A stretch of DNA of 64,000 nucleotides, taken from Kaiparowitsia implicata GSE-PSE-MK54-09C. Its GTDB lineage: Bacteria > Cyanobacteriota > Cyanobacteriia > Elainellales > Elainellaceae. Below the pieces are notes generated by a model. The model saw only the letters and a program-made list of their open reading frames with translations, searched no databases and was not told where the DNA came from. Numbering within the stretch: position 1 is the first letter of the stretch; the number at the start of each line of letters is the position of its first letter. Shown piece after piece: positions 52,936 to 63,136 of this stretch. The DNA lies in contig JAHHHI010000080.1 of NCBI GenBank assembly GCA_019359435.1, positions 1-64,000 on the forward strand, given 5' to 3'. Both the position numbers and the translations under genes were made by a program.

Positions 52936-55359
52936 ATGCTTGAGCACAATGTATTGAACGTGTTTGGAGTGATGTGTGTGAACAGCGGTGATGGCAGCCA
53001 ACAACCCCAGCCCCCTGCTCTGATGGATATCGACGCAGCGGATGAAGGTCGTGAGGATGAAGCGGGTCTGGAAAGCCTTGCTCATACTGCCCATGCATCT
53101 ACGGCCCATTCATCGCCTCCCCTAGCCCCGTTATCCTCAAATAACGACAACAACGACGGTTTGCAGTCTCTCTATCAAACGCTGTTTGAAGACGCGCCCC
53201 AAGGCTGTTTAGTCACTGATGACTGTGGCGTCATCCAAATGGTCAACCATGCAGCCGCAGCATTGTTAGAAACGCCGCCCGAGGAAATCGGCGGCACAAC
53301 CCTATTCAGTTATATACAGATCGAGGCTCTGTCAACAATGCAGGCGGCGCTGGCCCAACTCAATCAAGGGCATTCCATGGTAGAACTAGAGCTAACACTT
53401 AAACCTGGCAGCCAAGGGGCGCGGCACCTCGCCATTAGCGGCAGAGCCGTGCCGTCGTCAACCCAGGTGCTGGCAGCCGTGCAGTGGAGCCTGCATGACA
53501 TTACCCCGCTCAAGCAGCGAGAGTATTCCTTGCAGCAGCGGTTGCAGCAGGGGCAGGTAATTAGTAGCGTGGTGCAGCGCATTCGCCAATCGCTTGACCC
53601 CCATGAAATTTTGACCAACACTGTGGATGAGGTAAAGCAAGCGCTGCAGGCCGATCGCGCCTTGATCTATGGCTTTGACGCCATGCAGGGTGCGGTAGTG
53701 GTGGCAGAAGCCGTGACGGCTGACTATTCTCCGCTCTTGGGTACTCACATGATCCAAGCTGGGGTGAACTATCTGCAGAGTCGCTATCGCACCCGCGAGG
53801 CGATCGCCCTGCATGATATTGACCAGGCAGATTGCGCAGCCAGCCTGCTGACGATGCTGCGGCAGCAACAGGTCAAAGCGGCGATCGCCCTACCCATTCT
53901 GCGCGAAGATCAACTGCTGGGATTGCTGGCCGTGCATCAGTGTCAGGCAGTGCGGCACTGGCAACCCTTTGAAGTAGACCTGCTGCATCAATTGGCGGAG
54001 CAGGTGTCCATTGCCCTGCAACAGTCGCAGCTCTATCAACAGTCGCAGCAGCTTAATGCCGACCTAGAAGAGCAGGTGCGGAAGCGAACAGAGCAGATGG
54101 AGCGGGTGCTCACCTATGAGTCGATGTTGAAGCGCATCACCGACAAGGTGCGCGACTCTCTCGACGAAGCCCAAATTTTGCAAGCGGCTGTGCAAGAGTT
54201 GACGATTGTCATGGGTTTGGCGGGCTGCAATGCGGCTCTCTACGACCTAGACCAAAACACCTCCACCATTCTGTATGAATACACCCACACCCTGCCCGCC
54301 TTCTTTGGCAAAGTGGCTCGCATGGAAGACTCGCCCGACCTCTACCGCCAGCTTCAGCAGGGCAACTACTTTCAATTTTGCTCCCTTTACCCCAACCCGG
54401 CGCGGGGGCGAGTGGCGATGCTGGCCTGCCCTATTTTTGTCGATTCCAGTTCGCAATATGGCATTGAGCAGGCGATTTTGGGCGATCTATGGCTGATCAA
54501 CCACAAAGACCATGTGTTTAACGAGTCAGAAATTCGCTTGGCGCAGCAGGTGGCCAATCAATGTGCGATCGCCATTCGCCAAGCTCGGCTCTATCGCGCC
54601 GCCCAGGTGCAGGTGCAAGAACTAGAACGGTTAAACCAGCTAAAAGACCAGTTTCTAAGCACCGTATCGCACGAACTTCGCACCCCCATCTCAAACGTAA
54701 AAATGGCGGTGTACATGCTCAAAACCACCACCAGTGAGGCCAAGCGGCAGCAATATCTCGGTATTTTAGAAAGTGAACTCGCGCGCGAAGCTGAATTAAT
54801 CAACGACCTGCTCGATTTACAGCGCCTCGAAGAAAATGCCTTTCCGCTCAATTTAGAGCCCATTCACCTATCGCAGTGGATTCTCGACGTGCTGAACCCC
54901 TTCCGCACGCGCACTCAAGAATCCAAACAAACGGTGCGAGTCCAATGCCCAGCACGGCTGCGGCCTATCGTGTCTGACGGCACGCTGCTGAAGCGGGTAT
55001 TGGCAGAACTGCTCAACAACGCCTGCAAATATACCCCGAAGGGTGCCACGATTGAATTAACCGTGACCCAAGACCAACGCGCGACGCCCGCCATCACGCG
55101 GTTTACACTGCGTAACCAAGCCGACATCCCCCATGGCGAACTGCCCCATATTTTTGAAAAGTTTTATCGCGTCCTCCAAGTCGATCGCTATAAACATGGG
55201 GGCACAGGGTTAGGGCTAGCGCTGGTTAAGCGTTTGGTAGAACAACTCGATGGCACTATTGAGGCTCAGAGCATGGATGGATGGACGACGTTTACGGTAA
55301 CTCTGCCCATTACGCTACAGGCTAAAACAGCGGAAACAGACAGCGAAACGCTAGAATAA
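52936..55359 (+). CDS. PAS-GAF-GAF sensor histidine kinase
   Basis: An 807-residue soluble kinase. After a low-complexity N-terminus: PAS (about 75-190), GAF (about 205-370), a coiled coil (LEEQVRKRTEQMERVL), a second GAF (about 400-555), HisKA with DQFLSTVSHELRTPISNVK, and HATPase with ELLNNACKYTPKG and HGGTGLGLALVKRL. The first GAF ends LLAVHQCQAVRHWQPFE, phytochrome-GAF-like, but lacks a bilin-binding Cys-His pair in the usual place, so chromophore binding is not predicted. No response regulator is adjacent. The start could also be the ATG 12 codons further on. Confidence 0.85.
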   Translation: MLEHNVLNVFGVMCVNSGDGSQQPQPPALMDIDAADEGREDEAGLESLAHTAHASTAHSSPPLAPLSSNNDNNDGLQSLYQTLFEDAPQGCLVTDDCGVIQMVNHAAAALLETPPEEIGGTTLFSYIQIEALSTMQAALAQLNQGHSMVELELTLKPGSQGARHLAISGRAVPSSTQVLAAVQWSLHDITPLKQREYSLQQRLQQGQVISSVVQRIRQSLDPHEILTNTVDEVKQALQADRALIYGFDAMQGAVVVAEAVTADYSPLLGTHMIQAGVNYLQSRYRTREAIALHDIDQADCAASLLTMLRQQQVKAAIALPILREDQLLGLLAVHQCQAVRHWQPFEVDLLHQLAEQVSIALQQSQLYQQSQQLNADLEEQVRKRTEQMERVLTYESMLKRITDKVRDSLDEAQILQAAVQELTIVMGLAGCNAALYDLDQNTSTILYEYTHTLPAFFGKVARMEDSPDLYRQLQQGNYFQFCSLYPNPARGRVAMLACPIFVDSSSQYGIEQAILGDLWLINHKDHVFNESEIRLAQQVANQCAIAIRQARLYRAAQVQVQELERLNQLKDQFLSTVSHELRTPISNVKMAVYMLKTTTSEAKRQQYLGILESELAREAELINDLLDLQRLEENAFPLNLEPIHLSQWILDVLNPFRTRTQESKQTVRVQCPARLRPIVSDGTLLKRVLAELLNNACKYTPKGATIELTVTQDQRATPAITRFTLRNQADIPHGELPHIFEKFYRVLQVDRYKHGGTGLGLALVKRLVEQLDGTIEAQSMDGWTTFTVTLPITLQAKTAETDSETLE

Positions 55360-55401
55360 CGCCGAGCAAATGTTTCAACATTCTCTATCCCCCGCTGCAG
55401 C

Positions 55402-56313
55402 ATGAGGTATTGGCGCTTTTGGCACTTTTGGCTCAACATTACGCCCAGAACGCTGGGCAAAACAATTCAGCGCGCAGGTCAGTATCGCCTGCCTGGGCTG
55501 GCCGCAGAGATGGCCTACAACACAATGCTGGCATTGTTTCCCGCTATTTTGGCAATGATTACGGCGATTGGCATTTTTCAACCGCTTCAACGCACATTTC
55601 AGGGATTGGTTGGGAATGTAAGCGAGGTCGTGCCGCTGCAGGCAATGGCGTTGATTCAAGAGTTTGCAGACGAGATTAGCACCAGTCGAGATACTGGGCT
55701 ATTTTCTGTCAGTTTTGCGATCGCCATTTGGGCATCGTCGGGCGCGCTCAGTGCAGCAATGAATGCACTCGATCAAATTCATCAAATTCCACCCAATCTG
55801 CGGCGACCCTTTTGGAAGGCGAAGTTGATCTCGCTGTTGCTCACCGTCGGGACGCTGCTGCTACTGCTGGTTGCCATTTTTCTGGTCTTTGTTAGCGATT
55901 TGATCATTCGCAACGTTGCAGGGCAAAGCGATGCCCTGCAACACTGGGTGTTAACAGGCTGGCGATTGCTGAGTTTCCCCCTGTCATTGGGGATTATGGC
56001 GCTCGCGTTTGGCTTTATCTATCGGTTTGGCTGTAGCCGTTGGGAAAAAGGGTGGCCGCTGATGCCCGGTGCAATTGTGGCGGCGGTCTTTTGGGCGATC
56101 GCCTCCAATGGGTTTCGCGTTTACGTCGCTAACTTTGCGGACTACAATCGCACCTACGGTGCCGTTGGCGCGGTGATTGTGCTCATGCTATGGCTCTATC
56201 TCACGTCGCTGGTGCTTCTGTTTGCTAGTGCCCTCAACGTATCAGTGGGGGAATCCATGATGGCTAAAGCCTCTGATCGCGCCCTTCGAGACAACGCCCA
56301 ACCCCAGCCTTAG
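55402..56313 (+). CDS. YihY/BrkB family membrane protein
   Basis: A 303-residue polytopic protein with about six membrane helices. Conserved segments: AAEMAYNTMLALFPAILAMI near residue 35, FAIAIWASSGALSAAMNALDQIH near 110, and YNRTYGAVGAVIVLMLWLYLTSL near 248. The family was once called ribonuclease BN in error; its function is unknown, possibly envelope transport. It follows the PAS/GAF kinase by 43 bp, so cotranscription is likely. A family 2 long repeat lies 30 bp after its stop. Confidence 0.9.
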   Translation: MRYWRFWHFWLNITPRTLGKTIQRAGQYRLPGLAAEMAYNTMLALFPAILAMITAIGIFQPLQRTFQGLVGNVSEVVPLQAMALIQEFADEISTSRDTGLFSVSFAIAIWASSGALSAAMNALDQIHQIPPNLRRPFWKAKLISLLLTVGTLLLLLVAIFLVFVSDLIIRNVAGQSDALQHWVLTGWRLLSFPLSLGIMALAFGFIYRFGCSRWEKGWPLMPGAIVAAVFWAIASNGFRVYVANFADYNRTYGAVGAVIVLMLWLYLTSLVLLFASALNVSVGESMMAKASDRALRDNAQPQP

Positions 56314-56342
56314 CTGCCAGTACTCTAGATAAGCCCTGCATT

Positions 56343-56466
56343 AACGTCAGTTCGGGTTAAGGGGGTTTTGGGGCACCGCGCGACGCGCGGTGCCCCAAAA
56401 CCCTCAATGTGTCGTGCGCGTCGCGCACGACACATTGAGGGTTTGAGCTTATCCCGAACTCAGGTT
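56343..56466. mobile_element. Family 2 repeat, long form, copy E
   Basis: 124 bp with exact GCATT duplications at 56338-56342 and 56467-56471. The two hairpins are perfect: GGGGCACCGCGCG..CGCGCGGTGCCCC and CCTCAATGTGTCGTGCGCG..CACATTGAGG. This is the best-preserved long copy. Confidence 0.9.
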
Positions 56467-56576
56467 GCATTACGACCGTCCTTCTTCCACATCGGGATAG
56501 GCACCTCGGGATCGACACTTCGGGATAGGCTCTGCCTGCTCCAGTAATGCAATCCGGCGATGAGATCCCGGAATGG

Positions 56577-56608
56577 AAAAAGGAAGCCGCTCAGCAATAA
56601 GCTTCCCC
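56577..56608 (-). terminator. Terminator of argC
   Basis: On the minus strand GGGGAAGC and GCTTCC enclose a 13-base loop, followed by TTTTTCC. It lies about 40 bp past the argC stop. Confidence 0.7.
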
Positions 56609-56649
56609 TAAACAGGATGCTCAGCTCAGAATGACTGGAGAGCCGCCGG

Positions 56650-57714
56650 TTAAGGATAAAAGGACAACTGCGGTAGACCTAGCGTTTCATCCCAGCCCAT
56701 CATGATATTGAGGCACTGCACCGCTTGCCCTGCCTGCCCTTTCATCAAATTGTCGATTGCTGAAATCACAATGACACGCCCCGTGCGGGGGTCGATTTCT
56801 ACCCCGATGTAGCACAGGTTCGTGTGGCAGGCCCATTTGGTTTGGGGATAGATCCCGCTGGGCAGCACCTGCACCCAAGGTGCATTGCGATAAAACGCTT
56901 GGTAAATGGTGAGTAAATCATCGCGCACCAGTCCGGGATCGCGCATGGTGGCGTAGATAGTCGCAAGGATGCCCCGCACCATCGGCACGAGATGGGGCGT
57001 GAACTGCATCAGCACTTCATGCCCAGCCAGGTCGCTGCAAATTTCTTCAATTTCGGGGGTGTGGCGGTGGCGTCCACCAATGCCATAGGCGCCAAACGAG
57101 TTATCGGCTTCGGCCAGCAGCATGCCCGTTTTGGGCGGTTGCCGTCCCCCCCCAGAGGTGCCTGATTTTGCGTCGATGATGGCGGTTTCAGACAAAATTA
57201 GCCCTTGCTTGAGAAGGGGCGCAATGCCTAGCAAACTAGCAGTGGGGTAGCAGCCAGGGCAGCCGATGAGCTGAGCATCGACGATGCGATCGCGATATAG
57301 CTCGGGCAATCCGTAGACGGCAGTGCTGGCGATCGCCCCATCTTGCCGATCGACCCCATACCAACTTGTGTAGGTTTCGAGGTTGCTAAAGCGAAAATCG
57401 GCAGAGAGATCGAGCACTTTGCAGCCCTTCTCAAGCAGGCGGGGTGCCATCTTATAGGCAAGCCCATTAGGTAACGACAGAAAAACGACTTGGCAGCGAT
57501 CGCCAATTACCTCCAGATCGACCGATTCTACTTTTAAGCTAACCCGATGCCCCAAGTGAGGATAAATTTCGCCAATAGCCTTGCCAGCCGTGCTTTCACC
57601 CCCCAGATACACCAACTCCAGTAGGGGATGATCGAGCAGCAGCCGCACCAACTGAACGCCGCCATAGCCTGACGCGCCCACAATGCCTACCGGGATCTTG
57701 TTTGCATCACCCAT
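56650..57714 (-). CDS. argC: N-acetyl-gamma-glutamyl-phosphate reductase
   Basis: A 354-residue enzyme of arginine biosynthesis, reducing N-acetylglutamyl phosphate with NADPH. The nucleotide motif is [18 protein letters not shown] at residues 9-26; the catalytic Cys is in [14 protein letters not shown] near 150; [14 protein letters not shown] near 183 and the His of [13 protein letters not shown] near 217 are conserved. Length is typical for the 350-residue type. It is monocistronic and divergent from ribBA. Confidence 0.95.
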   Translation of the reverse strand: MGDANKIPVGIVGASGYGGVQLVRLLLDHPLLELVYLGGESTAGKAIGEIYPHLGHRVSLKVESVDLEVIGDRCQVVFLSLPNGLAYKMAPRLLEKGCKVLDLSADFRFSNLETYTSWYGVDRQDGAIASTAVYGLPELYRDRIVDAQLIGCPGCYPTASLLGIAPLLKQGLILSETAIIDAKSGTSGGGRQPPKTGMLLAEADNSFGAYGIGGRHRHTPEIEEICSDLAGHEVLMQFTPHLVPMVRGILATIYATMRDPGLVRDDLLTIYQAFYRNAPWVQVLPSGIYPQTKWACHTNLCYIGVEIDPRTGRVIVISAIDNLMKGQAGQAVQCLNIMMGWDETLGLPQLSFYP

Positions 57715-57937
57715 GACGGCTGATTCTGCACTCCGATGAATGAACCATACTTGAAACTATACCTAAACAGATAATAGTGGGTTTACCCTATCGGGCTAGC
57801 GCCACCGCAACAGCCGTAACCATAACAATTTGTAGGAATACAATAAACCAACCTGTCAGAATCCGCTATCTGCGGCAGTACCTATTTGGCCCTTAACTAT
57901 TTATCCCTTAACGAAGACAACGACCAGCACGGGTCAA

Positions 57938-58057
57938 ATTGCGGATTCGGGTTAAAAGGGTGTGGGACATCGCGTGACGCGCAGTGTTCCACACCCTTTG
58001 CTGTGCATAATGTACACGGCGCATCTGGGGGTTTAGCGTATCCTGAACTCAGGTTGA
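57938..58057. mobile_element. Family 2 repeat, degraded long form, copy F
   Basis: GATTCGGGTTAAAAGGGTGTG, a mismatched hairpin GGACATCGCG..CAGTGTTCC, and CCTGAACTCAGGTTGA. GTCAA flanks both sides (57933 and 58058). Many substitutions show it is older than copies B and E. It lies in the argC-ribBA divergent region. Confidence 0.7.
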
Positions 58058-58132
58058 GTCAAAGTCGATACAATAAAAGCACGCTTCAAAGCTCATTACA
58101 TTGTCGTTGATTGAACCCTTGAGACTGCCTCT

Positions 58133-59911
58133 GTGGAACCGCTACACCAACCTTCAAGCTCGTTGTCCGAGATGCCCTCCGTCGGCTCTGAGTTGCCATC
58201 ATCTGAATCGTTGTCGCTCAATTTTCAATTTGACTCCATCGATGCCGCCCTGGATGATCTCAAAGCCGGGCGCATGCTGGTCGTGGTGGATGATGAAAAC
58301 CGCGAAAACGAAGGCGACCTGATCGGCGCAGCGCAGTTTGCGACACCAGACATGATCAACTTTATGGCGGTGGAAGCGCGGGGGCTGATTTGTCTGGCGA
58401 TGACGGGCGATCGCCTCGACCAGCTCGAACTGCCGCTGATGGTGAGCCCCAGTGCCTTCGAAGACAGCAACGAACAAACCGCCTTTACCGTCAGCATTGA
58501 CGGGGCGCTGCACTTGGGCGTGACCACGGGCATTTCTGCCGACGATCGCGCCAAAACCATTCAGCTCGCCATTCAGCCTAACAGCAAACCCAGCGACCTA
58601 CGCCGACCGGGGCACATCTTTCCCCTGCGCGCGCGCGAAGGCGGCGTGTTGAAGCGGGCCGGGCACACTGAGGCCGGGGTCGATCTCGCACGCCTAGCAG
58701 GGCTATATCCGTCATCCGTCATCTGCGAAATTCAGAACCCTGACGGATCAATGGCACGCCTGCCAGAGCTGATTGACTACGCCCAGCAGCACCAGCTCAA
58801 AATCATTAGCATTGCCGATTTGATTAGCTATCGCCTGCAGCACGAGCGATTTGTGCGGCGCGAGGCTGTGGCAGATATGCCCACCCAGTTTGGCCATTTC
58901 CAAATTTACGCCTATCGCAATCTGCTGGATAATTCAGAACACATTGCCATGGTGAAGGGCGACCCAGCCACCTTTGCTGACCATCCCGTGCTGGTGCGGG
59001 TGCATTCAGAATGCCTAACCGGAGATGCGCTTGGCTCGCTACGCTGCGACTGCCGCATGCAGCTGCAAGCCGCGCTAAAAATGATCAGTAGTGCTGGCGC
59101 GGGGGTGGTGGTATATCTGAGGCAAGAGGGGCGCGGCATTGGCTTGGTTAACAAGCTTAAAGCCTATTCGCTGCAAGATATGGGGCTAGATACGGTAGAA
59201 GCCAACCAGCGGCTGGGTTTTCCGGCAGATCAGCGCAACTATGGCATGGGTGCACAGATTTTGAATGATCTGGGTGTGGGGCAGTTTCGGCTGATTACCA
59301 ACAATCCCCGCAAGATTGCGGGCATTAAGGGCTATGGGTTAGACATGGTGGATCGGGTGCCGCTGCTCATTGAAGCCACGCCCTACAATGCTGACTATTT
59401 GGCAACCAAGGCCGAAAAGCTGGGCCATCTGCTGCTGCAAACTTACCTGGTAACGGTGGCAATTCAATGGCAAGACCAGCCGACACCAGCGCAAAAGTAT
59501 GAGCGACTTGAGAAGCTGCGCCATCTCGCCAGTGCCCATGACCTGCTGGTGCAAGAAGAAATGCGCCCGGTGGCGATCGCCCTCTTTAACCGCGCCTCGC
59601 TGATCATCCATCTCGGGGTCGAGCAGGCCCCCGCGCTAAACCCCGATTGGTATCAGCAGCCTGATCTGCCCATCACGCGGGCGATCGCCCAACTATTAGA
59701 CAGTCTGGCTCAGTGGCCGACCTTAGAGCAGCTTGAGTTTTTAGTTTCTCCCGGCAGCGACCCCATGCTCAACCTGCAAGTGCAGATTGACCGGCAGCTA
59801 TTTTCTTTATCGGCAGACCCAACCGGGAAAACGCTGCAGCCGTCGGATCTGTTTAATCAGCTTAAAACCCAGCATATCTACGGTTTTTCGCGGCATCTGC
59901 CAAGCGATTAG
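58133..59911 (+). CDS. ribBA: Bifunctional RibBA, riboflavin biosynthesis
   Basis: A 592-residue bifunctional protein: 3,4-dihydroxy-2-butanone-4-phosphate synthase (about 35-235) and GTP cyclohydrolase II (about 240-430). The first keeps DDENRENEGDLIGAAQ and RRPGHIFPLRAREGG; the second has zinc Cys in HSECLTGDALGSLRCDCR, the RQEGRGIGL motif, and GMGAQILNDLGV. The last 160 residues (from about LATKAEKLGHLL) are an added domain found on cyanobacterial RibBA proteins, of unknown role. The start is a GTG; the next choice is ATG at codon 14. Confidence 0.9.
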   Translation: MEPLHQPSSSLSEMPSVGSELPSSESLSLNFQFDSIDAALDDLKAGRMLVVVDDENRENEGDLIGAAQFATPDMINFMAVEARGLICLAMTGDRLDQLELPLMVSPSAFEDSNEQTAFTVSIDGALHLGVTTGISADDRAKTIQLAIQPNSKPSDLRRPGHIFPLRAREGGVLKRAGHTEAGVDLARLAGLYPSSVICEIQNPDGSMARLPELIDYAQQHQLKIISIADLISYRLQHERFVRREAVADMPTQFGHFQIYAYRNLLDNSEHIAMVKGDPATFADHPVLVRVHSECLTGDALGSLRCDCRMQLQAALKMISSAGAGVVVYLRQEGRGIGLVNKLKAYSLQDMGLDTVEANQRLGFPADQRNYGMGAQILNDLGVGQFRLITNNPRKIAGIKGYGLDMVDRVPLLIEATPYNADYLATKAEKLGHLLLQTYLVTVAIQWQDQPTPAQKYERLEKLRHLASAHDLLVQEEMRPVAIALFNRASLIIHLGVEQAPALNPDWYQQPDLPITRAIAQLLDSLAQWPTLEQLEFLVSPGSDPMLNLQVQIDRQLFSLSADPTGKTLQPSDLFNQLKTQHIYGFSRHLPSD

Positions 59912-60173
59912 GGCAGATCTCACGGGCTGGGGACTGGTCTGGCTCGCTCCACTGCGACTGAGGATTGAACCTGAGCGTTGCACTAGCGAACCTGCGCCTA
60001 AATGCACGCAAATCCAATGCGATTCGAGTCACCACAGGGGCGATCGCCCCTGGCATTCAGGGATAAGCTCGACAGCATTGGTAGAACTCGCGTCGCCAAA
60101 ATCGGCTTAATCCAAACAGAGGCAACCTGACGTAACCCAAGCTTTGTAATGGAATTTGCGCACCACCCTGCGC
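59912..60173. other. Gap after ribBA
   Basis: No gene is seen. AGGGGCGATCGCCCCT at about 60036-60051 is a HIP1 site extended to a 16-bp palindrome. Confidence 0.4.
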
Positions 60174-60305
60174 CTTAGGGCGCGTCATCAATTACAACCA
60201 AAACCCTTGTGGGACAAGCCCTGCCGCGCCCGCCCCAAACAACAGGCTAGGGGCTGTAGCCTTTGATTCTTGGACCATACGCGACTAATTGATGACAGCC
60301 CCTAG
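60174..60305. mobile_element. MITE family 1, copy d
   Basis: Flanks TTAG and CTAG; ends GGCGCGTCATCAATTAC and, reversed, GGGCTGTCATCAATTAG. Nearly identical to copy a at 4593. The right end lies 65 bp upstream of the ArsC-like start and supplies an in-frame but spurious ATG (60289). Confidence 0.85.
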
Positions 60306-60369
60306 GGTTTTACAGGGCGGTGAATCACTCGAGCATTACGATGGGGATGGTGTTTCGATTAAATTCAGC

Positions 60370-60729
60370 ATGGCAACGTTGCATGTGTATGGCATTCCGA
60401 CCTGTAGCACCTGCAAAAAGGCGCTGAAATGGCTAGACGAGCAGGGCTATGCCTATACCTTCGTCAACACGAAAGAGGCACCGCCCAGCCGTGACATGGT
60501 TGAGGCCTGGGTGGCGGTGCTGGGGGCAAAGCCCATGCGCAATACCTCGGGGCACGCCTATAGAGCGTTGGGGTCAGACAAAGCTGATTGGGCAGATGCG
60601 CAGTGGGTAGAGGCATTTGCGGCAGATGCCATGCTGCTCAAGCGACCGCTATTTGTGAGGGATGGGCAAGCCGTGATGGTGGGCTTTCGTGGAACCGATG
60701 CAGAGGTGAAGGCCCACTTGGGGGGATAA
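60370..60729 (+). CDS. ArsC/Spx-family reductase-like protein
   Basis: A 119-residue thioredoxin-fold protein of the ArsC/Spx/YffB family. It starts MATLHVYGIPTCSTCKKALKWLDEQGY, with the Cys-x2-Cys motif of the Spx/YffB type, and ends LLKRPLFVRDGQAVMVGF, the family cis-Pro region. The start is chosen at MATLHV because family members begin there; the longer frame runs into a MITE. YffB-type proteins may use glutathione; arsenate reduction is not established. Confidence 0.85.
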   Translation: MATLHVYGIPTCSTCKKALKWLDEQGYAYTFVNTKEAPPSRDMVEAWVAVLGAKPMRNTSGHAYRALGSDKADWADAQWVEAFAADAMLLKRPLFVRDGQAVMVGFRGTDAEVKAHLGG

Positions 60730-60835
60730 CGAATGGGGAGATCTCCCTATACGCTGGCTATCTCTATCCACTTTTATGTATCGTTAAACGCATTGTCAGA
60801 TCCCGTTATGTGCTGTTTTTTGAACGGCTAGCGCT

Positions 60836-61870
60836 GTGATTCATCGCATCATTTATTGGGTTCGCCTGCAAGTGCATGAGCTCCGAAAGGGCAATAGCGG
60901 CGATTGGGCTTGGATGAATACCAAACCAACGCCGCTCGCCAGCATGAGCCGCAACCTGTGGCGAGCAGCCGATCCGTCCTTTACCTACTATTTCTTGCTG
61001 ATGCTGTCGGTGGTGATTGCCACCTTTGGCCTGCTGTCAAATAGTGCCGCCACAATCATCGGTGCAATGATCGTGGCACCGTTGATGGGGCCGATCATCG
61101 GTATTGCATTTTCTATTGTGCTGAATAATCGACGTTTGCTGCGGCGATCGCTCCTTGGCATTTTGACTGGCTGTCTCATGTCGGTCGCGGTGGCCTTTTT
61201 GATCACCTGGCTGATTGGCATCGAAACGGCAACGACTGAAATGCTGGCGCGCACCAGCCCAACGCTGCTGGATCTAGGCGTGGCGTTGGCGGCGGGTGCG
61301 GCGGGCTCCTATGCCAAATCACGGCGCGATGTGGCAGATGCACTGCCCGGGGTGGCGATCGCCGTGGCCCTAGTGCCGCCACTTGCGGTGGTGGGCATTG
61401 GGATGGGCATGCGTTCTGCCGACATCACTCAAGGGTCGCTGCTGCTATTTGCCACTAACTTAGTGGGGATTGTGTTCAGCGGTGCGCTAGTCTTTTTGTT
61501 TCAGCGCTATGGGTCAGTCGCAAAGGCGCAGCGAGGATTGGCGATCGCCGTCACGGCATTGGTTGCATTGGGGATTCCCCTCGGCCTATCATTTCAAGAT
61601 TTGGTGATTCGTGAGCGCACCCGCTCTGCCGTAAACCGCCTCATCCGCCAACAAACCTTAACATTTGGCGACCGCGATATTCGTAGCCTGACGGTGCAGC
61701 GGCGTGGACGAGATCTAATCGTTAACTTAGAAGTCGCAGCTCTAGCGGGCTCGATTTCTGCGGAGCAAGTTGAGTTGGTGCAAGCGTTTTTGCAAGACAA
61801 CTTAGATCGCCCCCTATCGCTGAATGTGACGGTGGTGCCGGTTGAATTATTCAACGCACCTGCGCCCTGA
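60836..61870 (+). CDS. DUF389 family membrane protein
   Basis: A 344-residue protein with about six or seven membrane helices from residue 48 on. The family core is SVVIATFGLLSNSAATIIGAMIVAPLMGPIIG, then SYAKSRRDVADALPGVAIAVALVPPLAVVGIG. The C-terminal 90 residues form a soluble domain. DUF389 proteins are uncharacterised, possibly transporters. The start is a GTG; an ATG at codon 27 is possible. Confidence 0.85.
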   Translation: MIHRIIYWVRLQVHELRKGNSGDWAWMNTKPTPLASMSRNLWRAADPSFTYYFLLMLSVVIATFGLLSNSAATIIGAMIVAPLMGPIIGIAFSIVLNNRRLLRRSLLGILTGCLMSVAVAFLITWLIGIETATTEMLARTSPTLLDLGVALAAGAAGSYAKSRRDVADALPGVAIAVALVPPLAVVGIGMGMRSADITQGSLLLFATNLVGIVFSGALVFLFQRYGSVAKAQRGLAIAVTALVALGIPLGLSFQDLVIRERTRSAVNRLIRQQTLTFGDRDIRSLTVQRRGRDLIVNLEVAALAGSISAEQVELVQAFLQDNLDRPLSLNVTVVPVELFNAPAP

Positions 61871-61901
61871 ACCCACTAGGTTGCTGCAGGATGCCTGGCG
61901 C

Positions 61902-62273
61902 TCACTCAGGCGGCTGGCCCAAAAGTACCGCACAGAAGCCGAGCAGCGTATCAATGCGATCGCCCATTTGCGTTAGCCGCTGCTGCTGCGTTGCTGATTT
62001 TTTAGCCGCGTAGAGAAACATGGCATCCATCCCTAACAGCCGCAGGGTGCGGTTAATTTCGGTGTGAATCGATCGCACTTGGTTGGCCGCCAGAGGACTA
62101 GCAGCCGACAGGTCTGCGGTGAGCACCTGAGTTTGAAAGTAGTGCTGCGTGGCCGCCAGAGCAGTGCGGAGCTGGGTCACATCCAAATCGGGTTGCTGAG
62201 CGATCGCCCGCAAGGCTTGAGCTTGCTGCTGCAACACTTGGGTGGGGTGGGGGTTAGGTTCTGGGGGCTGCAT
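61902..62273 (-). CDS. patD: PatD-like protein
   Basis: A 123-residue helical protein. The C-terminal two thirds match the cyanobacterial PatD pattern: VRSIHTEINRTLRLLGMDAMFLYAAKKSATQQQRLTQMGDRI. In Anabaena PatD affects heterocyst frequency and interacts with FtsZ, but homologues occur in strains without heterocysts. The assignment rests on recall of this motif. Its stop is 31 bp from the end of the convergent DUF389 gene. Confidence 0.6.
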   Translation of the reverse strand: MQPPEPNPHPTQVLQQQAQALRAIAQQPDLDVTQLRTALAATQHYFQTQVLTADLSAASPLAANQVRSIHTEINRTLRLLGMDAMFLYAAKKSATQQQRLTQMGDRIDTLLGFCAVLLGQPPE

Positions 62274-63136
62274 GGGGTCTGACTATACCGAGTCTGGCTG
62301 TATCGAGTCTGGCTGCTGAGTCTGCATGGTTATCGGCTTCACTCCCTCAGTGTTTACTGGACGGTTGCGACTCAAGAGGGCGATCGCCCCGCCGATGGCC
62401 GAGCACTCCGGTTAACGGGCCATACGCAGAACTCACAACATCGGTTGCGGGGGCTTGGGTATGGTTCAACCGGTTCAACCGCGTTAGTCTAGCGAACCCT
62501 TCAATCAGAATGAGTAACATCGGGATCTACACCCCCGATGGAGTTGCGCTATGAACTGTAACGAAGTTTGTAATACTAATAAAAATAAGACCACATATTC
62601 GGCAGCATTTGGGAGCCAACCTGCTAGAGTAATAAGCCAAACGGGGCGTTCCCCAGCCGCTCGCTTACTCAGCGTCGGGCAACATCGCTAACGGAGAATT
62701 GGCCGGGTGGCTTATACCTAGCCCCAACCACCCGCAATGCGCTTCCTCCTGAAATCTGCAGATGTTGCTTGGTCTTCTGAACCCGATTCCCTGGGCATGT
62801 TTCCCAGGTCATGCTCTCCATCGCATCCATTGCGTCTACCCCATCAATGCTGGGCTGATGCCAGACCTGTCTTAACCCGAGTTTGGGATTCATCCGAAAT
62901 CTCGCCCTCACGATCGCACCCTCCCGCTGCTGATTAAACTTGCTAACTCGGCGCTGCGTCTAGTCATTCAGACGCAGGTTGTCGTACTTCATGATTTTCC
63001 CTTTATGACGTTCTTTTTTATGGTGTTCCTCGTAGCACAGCCCTAATATTGTCTTAATTCTTGATCTAGCGTCTCAATTCGCTTCCCTACCTACGCTCAG
63101 TCTTGCTCGCACCTACTCACCTGAAGGAGTCACCCC
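62274..63136. other. 860-bp gap upstream of the RelA/SpoT gene
   Basis: No gene is supported. GGTTCAACC occurs twice in tandem near 62464-62481. CTGCGTCT and AGACGCAG form a hairpin near 62957-62980. The region may include an RNA gene or a long leader; none is recognised. Confidence 0.4.

Noticed and set aside
52936-55359. Cyanobacteriochrome or phytochrome assignment for the PAS/GAF kinase
   Set aside because: The GAF domain lacks the canonical bilin-binding Cys-His motif; AVHQC is at a different position.
60289-60369. Upstream start of the ArsC-like gene
   Set aside because: The first ATG lies in the terminal repeat of MITE copy d, and the added residues are not conserved in the family.
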